Assembly: GCA_037102815.1 (NCBI GenBank)
Contig: BTPP01000009.1
Span: forward strand, 1,488,001 to 1,552,000
From: Neurospora intermedia
Taxonomy: Eukaryota; Ascomycota; Sordariomycetes; Sordariales; Sordariaceae
Length of the DNA stretch: 64,000 nucleotides
Direction of reading: 5' to 3'
The position numbers and the translations under genes are program-made. Each line of letters starts with the position of its first letter. The stretch's first letter is position 1. Positions 55,074-64,000 of the stretch are shown piece after piece. The notes beneath the pieces were generated by a model. It did not search any database and was not told where the DNA came from. It saw only the letters and a program-made list of their open reading frames with translations.

Positions 55074-58000
55074 GATAAGGGATGCTCGACGGCCAAGGAA
55101 GCGAATGCGGGTGCGATACTGTTTCTATTGTCTTTTTTTTTCCCCTACGCACAAGTGGACAAGCGGCGGAAATTGGTCGTCGGTGTTGGTGCGGTGCTCG
55201 ACTTTGCGCGAGTGAGAAGTGACGATTTTTCGTGGTCCCTGAACCCGAACCGATTTGCGACGACCAGAAAAGGCCGAGCTAGGCGTCGTCCAATAAGATG
55301 ATCAGATGACTTGAAGCGGAATTGCACCTTGTCAGTCGCCAGTCGCAAATGTCAAAGCCCGAGTCTGGGGGATTCGTCAGTTTCAATGGGTCACCTCACG
55401 AGGAACGACGACGGGAACTGCAGTACAATGTAGTATGTAGTGTAGGTGGTGTACTGACGAGGGAAACACGGGTCGAATGAAATGCGCGCAAATGTCAGTT
55501 GATTTCCTCTTTCACATATTTTGTACCGACGTCTCCCGTCGTTACCGCCCGCGCGTGCGGCATCGCCTTGATTGCACCGCACCGCACCGACCGCAATGAT
55601 TTTCCCCTTGTTTGTTAGTGGTCGCACTAGGCACCGCACCGCACCGCAATATAGAAAGCACGGACCATCCGATGTCACCCACAGTTTCCTTGGAGGATGG
55701 ATGGAACCGGCCTGGAAGTGTTTGGATTTTGAGCGTGTGATTACCCCACCATGCCGGTTTTCCTCGGCGATGGCGGGGCCTGTGTTTTTGCCTGTCTGCA
55801 CTTGAACAGCAGCTGTCAAATATCTCTCCCGTCGTCTCTCCTGTTTATACGAGTTGGTCATGTTACTGGCAAATTGACGATATTGCCCCTGCAGTGAGCA
55901 CATGCCTATTGACCAGCCAATGGCGAAAGAGTTGTTGCAAGTTGGGTGCTGCGAGTTGTGAGCATTTTCGGGAGCTCTCTCTGTAACCGTGACGGTGAAT
56001 GCATGGCAGCGAGGTCTTTCTTATCTTTAATGTTGGCGTGATGCTCGACTTCAACTTGGTTAAAACCTTCGCAAAGCAACTGGACGGACAACTTTCTGGA
56101 AGGGAAAGAAAGGGGCCGCTCGCTCATTGATAAGACAATAAATTGACATGGGCGATTGCGGGTACCGAAGAACGGTGAGCTGCTATTTATATCTCGTCAA
56201 AGACATGCCAATTTGCGATCAACCCCCCAGCCTCCTAGCATTTCACATGTGGAAGTGCCGGCCATACCGTAGGTGAAGAAGTGAGGAGATTCGTTCCGTC
56301 CGTCAAGTTCAGACAGACAGCCAATTCACTATCATGAGAGCGGGGGGTTTGAACTCACCTCTGATCGTGACTGAAGATAAGCATATAGGTAGTGATGAAA
56401 TCAATGACTTGGAATCATCATGATCGACCAGAAGAATAGTCTACTGGTCATCGTTGAGGTTTTGTATTATTTGGGTCCCGATTACCCGGGCAATGGCCAC
56501 CCCACACTTCCCTTGGTGTTGAGGAATCTTCCACGGTGCCACGACAATGACCCTCTGATTGATATTCACATGCCGCCAATATGAGAGAACAACATCGAAA
56601 CATGACATGATCTCTCTTGAATCTCCCGTCCTCACACCGCTTACCCTACCCATTCCTTCTCGATGCCACCTCAGTCAGCCCTGTAGCTATCTAGTCCGCG
56701 TCCCGTTGTCGGCTCTGAATCAGGCGACGGCGGTACTGCAAAGAATCCCGTCTACCTACACCTTTGACTCCTCACAGCGGACAAGTCTGCGCGTAATATA
56801 CCTTGCGTTGGACTGGCATGCCCGTACTTTGGATGCGCGCAGACATCTCCGCAACATGCAGCAGCAAGGCAATGTATGTAATACATCAAACCAACCGTCG
56901 TCGCAACAGGTGCGGTGATCCTTGATCCGCGATCCTCTTCGATCCCCGATCCTCGATGCTCATCCTCGTGGTGATATTCTCAACTGCGTCGCCATTAACG
57001 TGGTGATGTTTTTTGTCGTTTGCAATCGCATCGCTGGCCCAAGCATCCCTGGCTCGCGCGTGATGGACGATTCGAAGAAGACGGGTAAAGCCACTGGAAG
57101 GTAGAAGCTAGCTACCTGTACACTAGGACTGCGGATTGCGATGCGACCTAGTTCTAGACGTTGAGGCTAAAAACGCCCAGACGGGGCACCTGGAAATACC
57201 TGCCAAGTGTCTACGCAGTAAAGTCCTCAAGAGCTTTTTCAATGCTTGGAGGTGACCAACCGCAACGAATCGTGCGTCTGGCAATGACGTCGATCAACCC
57301 AGTTGGAACCAGCAGCCGCTAATCCCGCGCAAGAGACGGGCGACTCCATAGCAGACGACAAGGGAGCGATAAGCCGCCAACGATAAGCCCATGAGGTTGT
57401 TTTCGGGGACTGTGAATTTTTTCGGTCCTATTACGGGTTCAGCTTCTAGGGGCGACTTGATTCGCCATAGTCTGTGAAATATTGATAATGAAATGTTACA
57501 TGGCAGAACACATACTGCGTACATACTGCGTAAAGTGCTTGGCCCTCCTCAGCCAAGCATGCCCTGCGTGCAAGTCCGTTCGGAGAAACAGTGGTTCAGA
57601 TTGGATCATGGTATTCTCCTCAAGTCAAGTCAAGGGGTCCCGAGTTTTTCATGGTTCGGGGGTCCTCGGATTGAAACAAGCTGCGCCGGATATGGGGGTC
57701 TGAAGTCGCACGGCAGGATGCGTCTGAGTGTGTACACCAGATACTAACATGCTATGTTGCGGCGTTTAAGCAAGCCCGGGGATTCTTGAAAGGGTGTGCT
57801 GCTGTGCAACGCGGGAGTTGAGATTGGTGTTGAGGAAAGTGTAGGCAAAAGGACGGTAACCGTTGAGAACTCGAGATAAGTGTGGCAGCACAGAGCAAGC
57901 CGCAAAGACCTTTGTGAAGCACACCCCTGATATCTATCTGCCCCTTGTGTAGTGTACCCAGGGTAGAGGTATGTATGTAGTGTACAGGTTTTGTCTCTGC

Positions 58001-59608
58001 TTTCCATTCTCCTTCCCGGCATCACTGCACAGTTCCCTTCGTTGTTGCCCTGTACCCGAGCGTGGGCATGGGCATGGAGGTGCTGAGGCCAGGAACAGAC
58101 AGCCGGAAACTGCCAAGGGACAGACGCTTGTTTTGCCAATCACGTCTTGTCTGCGTGTTGGCGATCATCCCCCTTCCTTATCCCCTCCAATGAAGGGGGG
58201 GTGATACACACACGGCAGTACCTAGCCAAACAACAACACGACGGCACTCGCAAGACGAAACACCGTGACAACCGAACTGAAGCACCATGCCGTGGTCCAT
58301 GGCACCGTCGTCCCGTCGCAACCACCTCCACACGCTGGACGGCCCACGGCACTGGACTGGAGCTGTGCGTGCTGGATGGAGCATCCGGATGTTCATTCTT
58401 TTGATGACCTGACTGGAGCCGGGCAGTCAAACAAGCATTTAAAAAACAGGGGCCACACTGGAGAAAGCCCAGAACTGCCATTTTGCAACACGGGGGCCAA
58501 GGAGGAACAGCCCGGGTCGGCGCTGCGTAACGTCATCCACTTTTCCATTTCTTGGCTCTTTGGCGATTCCAGGTTTCCTTTCTTTTCCTTTTCCAGTTTC
58601 TTCACGTTTCTCCGTGATCAACATAGGTAGCTACAAACCCGATACTGCAACGTATCGATCCCCCCCTTATCTTTATGCTGGGTCCATGATTATTGCTTTT
58701 GTATTTTCTTCTTCTTCTTCCTCCCGTCATCTCTCCCGCCAGTTTCTCCCGCTCCATTTCCACTCGCTGCGGCTTTCCACCTTTTCTGCATCACCTACCC
58801 TGGGGCGGCCTTGTCGAAGGAATTGAAAGAGAGAGGAACCGAAATTCCACTTCCAGGGAGCAGTACACCGGATACAGCGGACACAACCCACTAAATTCGC
58901 TATCGTAACTTTTACATATACCTACGCGGGTACCTCTACTGACAACTGCCCGCCCGCCAAACGACCAGCCAGTGCCCGTCCAGCAATTGACTGCTGCAGT
59001 GCTCAGCCAGCCAGTGAAACTTGCCGCTCGGCGCTTTTCCCGGCATTGAATCTTACGAGCACCACATCCCGTCGGCACCACACCTATCAATCGTGAAACG
59101 GTGGGATTGACAGAGAAGAAGTGAAGGGAGGGAAAACAACCAAGACAAGATCCATCAGGCCACGGGGCCTGGCCAATTCTTTTCCTTTCTTTCTGAACAA
59201 CATTCCCTTCCACTACTCTATCGTTTTGATATCGACACTTCAGCAAAACCTCAAAACCAACTGTTGGCGAGTGCGCCAAGCGAATCACTACAGGGGATCA
59301 CCGCTTCCAACAACTTATCTCCTCCACCACAACCCTAGAGTTGGTAATCATCCATTCGCTTTCTAGGTACCTATCTCTACGCATCGGCGATCGAGTTCGT
59401 TGCTGTGCAATTGCACGTTGCCCCCCTCCAACCCCCAAAAAGGAATTCAAACCTAGAAAAGCAATCGGCAACCTGGTCTCGTCGCGGAGAACATATATTG
59501 TTGGAAACGTCAAAAAAATACATTAAGAGAAGCGAGCACCAACTTGGGGCTGCGTATCGAGGTTCGACCACTTTCACAAGTCGCCCACCACCACCGATAC
59601 GGGCCGCC
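55074..59608. other. 4.5 kb gene-free stretch upstream of a membrane-protein gene
   Basis: No conserved or splice-supported gene is seen on either strand. The part from about 58.6 kb contains C/T-rich tracts and several short ATG-initiated frames, as a long 5' leader would. A GCACC-type short tandem occurs at 55575-55590 and again at about 55630-55648. Confidence 0.45.
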
Positions 59609-61091
59609 ATGTCGCGACGACCAGATTCCTTTCGCATGTCGAGTCGGTCTTCATTCTCATCATCAGCATCGTCGTCGTCAACATCATTATCAACATCACC
59701 GCAATCTGCGACGACCTTCAAGCGCGCTGCTTTCGACGCTATCCACCATATCCGGGCGTCATTTGCATCTGCGACACAAAAGCGCAGTATTGATCCCAAT
59801 TGTTCGCCGCAGCCGGGCGTGAACCTTTGCGAGAAGCCAGCAGAGGCAACCTCAGATGTTACCTGGGCGATTATTGGCAGTGTGCTGTGAGTGTTTGAAG
59901 TTTTCTCGTATTCTTTCTTTTCAGCCTAAAACCGTCGCATCCCCCCGGTCCATGTCCTTCGAAGGAGCCGCCACCACCCTTGAAAATTGCCCAAAATGGA
60001 AACACCGAAAACAAACACTAGTATGGAACGACATGCTACTCGCCAGACATTGGATACTAACAATAACTTGTAGCGCTTTCGTCGCGGCAACTACCATTAT
60101 AGTAGCATATCTTCTGCATCTTCGCCGGAAAAAGGTCCACAAGAAAGAAGATCAAAATGACCCGTTCCAGATGGACGACTATGGTTTCGACGAAGCCGCT
60201 GCCGCAGAAGCAGCCAAGTCAAAGGCGAATTTATTCCGACGATCTCATCAATCCTCTACCACTTCGGTTTCCACGCCATCGCCGTCAAAACCCATGGAAC
60301 GCAGGCTGTCCTTTGACGAATCGCCCTACGCTGTTGGCGCCGCTGCCGGGATCCGAACCTCTGCAGCCATTGGGGGAGATGTGATCTACAGCGAAGTCAG
60401 CACTCCACCGGGCGCGGCACTGCCGCCTGGCGTCGGCTTGAGAGAAAGTCAATTCCTCGGGGTTCCAGGAATTGAGGGGATGGACTTGGGTGGTTTCCCG
60501 ATGGATCGGGAACGTGAAAGGGAGCGGTCGAGATCGAGAGCCCGGTCGACTTATTCCCACTCTCCTCACAACGGATCCCGTAGACAGATGCAGCGCCGAT
60601 CCCGACCCTCCAGTGTGCAGAGCGCTCCATTTACGCCCGGAAGCCTGACACCAACGCGAGGACCTAGACCGGCTGCGGGAGGCGACGGGGCCAGTGCCGC
60701 CAGTAGCAGCGGCCTTCGCTCTCCCCTTTCCGACGACGCTTCCTCTTCTTCTGTCAGATCTTCCGAGATGTTGCGTCCGCCCGTCGATGGTGATGTTGAC
60801 GCTCTTGCTGGCGCCGATATGCCCGGCCCGATACCATGGGAGAAGGATCAACAGCAAGGAAAAATGGTGGTGGTGAGGGAGACGACGGTGGAGAAGAAGG
60901 CAAGCAGCGAAACAATTGCAGAGGAAGACGAAAAGGATGATAAGCCTAAGAGCAGTCATGGGATCCGCGTGGTAGCCCCGGAAACAGAACGGGTCGCCAA
61001 GGAGGAGGGGGAAAAACCCATAACCGCTGAACTAGAGACAGTAGAGGTCGGGATGGAGGGAAAAAAGATCGAGCAAGCGCAAAGGATATGA
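59609..61091 (+). CDS. Single-pass membrane protein, unknown function
   Basis: Exon 1 is 59609-59886, intron 59887-60073 (187 nt, GTGAGT donor, CTAAC branch, TAG acceptor), exon 2 is 60074-61091, 431 residues. The splice is convincing because it completes one transmembrane helix, WAIIGSVLAFVAATTIIVAY, followed by a positive stop-transfer segment (LRRKKVHKK). The N-terminal side is Ser-rich; the long C-terminal side is disordered, with RERERERSRSRARS, Ser/Pro text and an acidic/Lys end. The ATG at 59609 sits in a strong context (GCCGCCATG). There is no cleavable signal peptide, so the helix probably acts as a signal anchor. I do not recognise a family. Confidence 0.7.
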
Positions 61092-61712
61092 CCTGACCGC
61101 GAATTAATGACGCGTACGCGCGCGCGGGGAGGAGCATTTTGGATGCATACGGTGTAATGAATCATTTGCTGCTTTACAGGGAAGGATAAAATGGGTGCAA
61201 TACCGAAGGGTTAAAGATATGTCTTGATTTTTCTATTATTATTCTGTCATGGGCATCATCTATCTATCTCTCGGATTCCGCCGCGAGATAATTCATCAGC
61301 ATGATGAAAGCGCTGCGTAGCGTTATGCATTGTTATACCTTACTTTCATCATAATGCTTCTTACAATGTGTTCACTTCGTCATTAAATGCATGGGAAGAT
61401 GGACATGGAACATGCATGCGAGCAAGAGAAGAGGGGTTGAAACATCTGACATGTGAATCTTACTAACAGATTTCTGTGTAATGGGAGCTTCTCTCTTTGC
61501 AGTCAGTCATAGGATCTTCATTTATTCCCCCTGAAAGGCAGAAGAGAAAAGGATTCATTTGCGAGTGTATGTTTGATCGCTATGGACATCTTATCCACGA
61601 GCAGAATGCCTGTGATACCACGACATAGTTGGAAAGTACCCGTACGTACAATGATATTGAGTCGTCTAAGCCTCTCCATCCTCCCAGTGCCTCCATCATC
61701 CGACGCTCTCAT
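61092..61712. other. Intergenic, convergent 3' ends
   Basis: Between the membrane-protein gene (+) and tyrosinase (-). A short alternating CG stretch lies at about 61111-61126. No gene is supported. Confidence 0.5.
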
Positions 61713-63330
61713 TCATTCATATACATAACAGAAATGGTTGCCGCTGACGGTATCCATCAACTTCCTTATTTGCACATCAGGCATTGTTGGACCGATGGCA
61801 ATGGTCTCATTCCTGGTAACGTTTGCGCTAGGGGGTTGGTTCAGGAGTGTGTGCGTGCCCCAGAGGTCCTGTATTAGGTAGCAATCGCATATCAAACGTG
61901 AAGTTAGCACGAAGAACTGCAAGAAACCTCAAAATAAAATGAAGAAATTCACGCCAAACACTTTTTCCGAGGTACACACGCACCTGTCGGTTCGCAAAGT
62001 CCAAGTTTTGCCAGATCCACCAGAGACGATCGATCTGCCCGTGATGAAGCCAGAAGACCGGGTCACCGGGCGAAATGTACATGTCGGCTCCGGGATCACC
62101 ACCAATCATAAAGTGCCCGGCGGTGTGAATGCCCAGGTTTCTTGGATGGTAGCGAGGGTCGCCCTCCTGGAGTAGTAGTTAGTAGTGCCTTCTTGTCAGC
62201 CAACAGAATTAATTCGGGATTAATGGAGACTTTCATGTTTGTTGTACCTACCAACGTAGTCTGAAACTCAAAAATATTCTTTGTCTGCAGAATCAGCTCC
62301 GTCGTGTTTCTCAAAGTAGCAAACTTCCTCCCCAACTCTTCGCTCAAATCCCGCTTCAGACACCGCCTGTTATCAGCCAGAACGTTCGCTGCTACCGTCA
62401 AGTTGCCCGGTTCTCCGTATTTGGGCAGCCCGACGGGCCCGAGGTGCGTCTGCATGCCGGCGATACCTCTAGGGCCCGTGGTCACACAACCACCACCCCG
62501 CCCGTTGGGCCCTGCGGGAAGAATGTTCACTTCTGTGAAACCGGGAAAGATGAAGCCCGAGTCTCCGTGCGGGACCGGATCGCCGTTGCCGCCGAGTGAG
62601 GTGTCGGAACCGTCGAAGATGGGGGAGGCGAGGAGATTGGCGACGTCGAGACCGTGGTTCCAATAAGCGAGAGCGCCTGTTTGTTACACGACTTTTTTTG
62701 TTAGAACCATTGGCTGACTGACAGACAGGGAAGCGGGGAGGGGGGGGGGGTTTCTTTCGACCACACATGAAAGGAAGGGGCCTTAAGGGGTTGTGGGTTG
62801 TTTAGACGAACGAACCTTTGTAGCCACACTTTTGAAGACCTTGCTCGAAACCATGAATGTAGTAACGGTGCCAGGGAAGGAAGAGACCCGAGAAATGGAT
62901 GAAAGGTGTCATGTTCAAGTGAAGGTAGATAAAGTCGTCAAAAGCAGAGACGGCGCCGGGAGCTTCGCCTGCTGGAAGAATACTGGGACTCTCCAAGAGA
63001 CACTTGAATGCCTTGATGTAGTCGCGTCTCTCGGACTTGGAAAGGTTGCGCCTGTTAATATGGTGTTAGTCGAGGTATAGACTATGAATGACTGACTGGT
63101 GATTTTGACATAGAATAGGTAGATACATACCATTCCTTTCTGACCTTGACATTCTTCCTGTTGCATTTGCCATTGAACCTTTGGTAGGCATTCCTAGAAG
63201 CTAATGCGTTGAGCTGCTGGAGAACCACACCCGAGTCGATGGCCTTTTGTCCCCATGAGGAGGAGACATTAAAGGCCAACACGGGCACCGAGAGAACTCC
63301 CGTTAACCAGAGCGCAGAAGGGAAGTGCAT
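61713..63330 (-). CDS. Secreted tyrosinase (type-3 copper oxidase)
   Basis: Oxidises phenols to quinones with a dinuclear copper centre. Exons 63330-63131, 63051-62816, 62676-62252, 62166-61984 and 61868-61713; introns of 79, 139, 85 and 115 nt; 399 residues. A signal peptide (MHFPSALWLTGVLSVPVLA) opens the protein. The CuA histidines are H111, H119 and H128 (IYLHLN..IHFSGLFLPWHRY, with H-x8-H), and the CuB ones are H301, H305 and H328 or H329 (GIHTAGHFM ... FWLHHGQIDRLWW). N-glycosylation sites are present. It lacks the long C-terminal shielding domain of intracellular melanin tyrosinases, so it belongs with the short secreted fungal group. Each splice restores conserved text, for example KCGYKGALAYWNHGLD and EGDPRYHPRN. 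Confidence 0.92.
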
Positions 63331-64000
63331 GTTGGCGATCTAAAGGAGAATATGGAGGAACGGGGAGTGATAGCAACGAAGCCGTATGTCAGATCACGAC
63401 GGCCACCTTTTATATCAAGGACAGCATCCTGCAGATCTCCTCCTTCTCCCATTTCTCAGGGTATCTTTGACGGTCCCAGTCCCATGAATAGACATTCCCA
63501 TCGTACCATCACCGACTGACATCCTAGTAACCGAGCGGCGCGGGTTCGTCTTACTGCCCGTGTTTGTATGCTGGTCCGAATCTTGGATGCATCGCTCTAT
63601 CTGTGCCGTTGTTGATCATCTTTTGTATGGTGATGCCGGTTACTACTTGGATGCAGGTAAGATGCATGATACCTTGTGTTCCTACCCTGGGCTACCACTC
63701 AAGACCTTCATGGGGGCGGCTTTTGCTACGACGGCAGAGGTAGTGCCGAAAAAGTGGAAGGAAATCGTAGAAAAAGTGTCGAGTACGATCCAATGTCAAC
63801 GAAGCCAGGAAGACAAAGTAGATACGCCTAAGAATAATGTGTACCTGAAGACCCTAACGAGGTTAAAAGCTGGGTTTCCATATAGGTAGATTGAGAGGAA
63901 AATTTGTCCTTCTGGGCACATGCCATCGAGTTTCCACTGGAGAACGGGCATGCTAAGGGGACAGTTGACTAGGACTTTGAGTTGACGCATTTGAAGAATT
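63331..64000. other. Right edge, upstream of tyrosinase
   Basis: This holds the tyrosinase promoter. An open frame of 109 codons at 63560-63889 (+) has no recognisable motif, and I do not call it a gene. Confidence 0.4.

Noticed and set aside
56418-56452. Short inverted repeat gaccag...ctggtc
   Set aside because: Six-base arms with no T-run or gene context; expected by chance.
63560-63889. 109-codon plus-strand frame at the right edge
   Set aside because: No motif, no splice signals and composition like surrounding non-coding DNA.
1-64000. CRISPR arrays, dispersed 5S rRNA genes, secondary-metabolite cluster
   Set aside because: Looked for and not seen: no regularly spaced repeats, no 5S-like sequence that I could recognise, and no clustering of biosynthetic genes.

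Overview
This is a filamentous ascomycete window, most likely a Sordariales fungus close to Neurospora. Genes are GC-rich, have short GT-AG introns (about 47-233 nt), and are separated by roughly 0.4-4.5 kb. A 14.6 kb AT-rich block in the middle carries the TpA-rich, C-to-T and G-to-A pattern expected of repeat-induced point mutation (RIP). Three nuclear tRNA genes (Phe, Asn, Leu) are present, two of them with introns after position 37. All gene models were spliced by hand from the sequence. No database search was possible, so products rest on recognised motifs.

Left arm (1-20.6 kb): prenylcysteine oxidase (-, runs off the left edge), CCT6 (+), a Tsr4/PDCD2-type ribosome-assembly protein (+), eIF3k (-) divergent from DNA ligase I (+), an aldose 1-epimerase (-), a diverged RNA 3'-phosphate-cyclase-like protein (-), tRNA-Phe (+), an intronless acetolactate decarboxylase (+), tRNA-Asn (-), and a secreted GH30 endo-beta-1,6-galactanase (+).

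Centre (20.62-35.18 kb): two nested Ty3/gypsy LTR retrotransposons, both destroyed by transitions. The outer one (minus strand) has 201-bp LTRs at 20620-20820 and 34984-35184 and near-identical 5-bp target duplications (gcaag/gcagg). Its gag is interrupted by an inner element (plus strand, 26418-34193) with 238-bp LTRs and a ttagg duplication. Both have the same 12-nt candidate primer-binding site and a polypurine tract. Both also carry a proline-rich open frame on the antisense strand between pol and the 3' LTR. That antisense frame is the least expected feature of the window.

Right arm (35.3-64 kb): tRNA-Leu (-), an AMP-dependent acyl-CoA ligase (-), a heptad-repeat coiled-coil protein (-), CCT7 (+), an Spt10-like GNAT acetyltransferase with an integrase-type HHCC finger and a very long low-complexity tail (-), mitochondrial ribosomal protein uS2m with a 37-nt homopolymer in an intron (-), a tail-anchored four-CBS plus PB1 protein like Mug70 (-), an unrecognised single-pass membrane protein behind a 4.5 kb gene-free stretch (+), and a secreted type-3 copper tyrosinase (-).

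Most genes are unrelated housekeeping functions: protein folding (CCT6, CCT7), translation and ribosome assembly (eIF3k, Tsr4-like, uS2m), and DNA replication (ligase I). There is no metabolic cluster. The secreted or metabolic genes (galactanase, acetolactate decarboxylase, tyrosinase, acyl-CoA ligase) stand alone, and the galactanase and tRNA-Leu border the RIP block directly.
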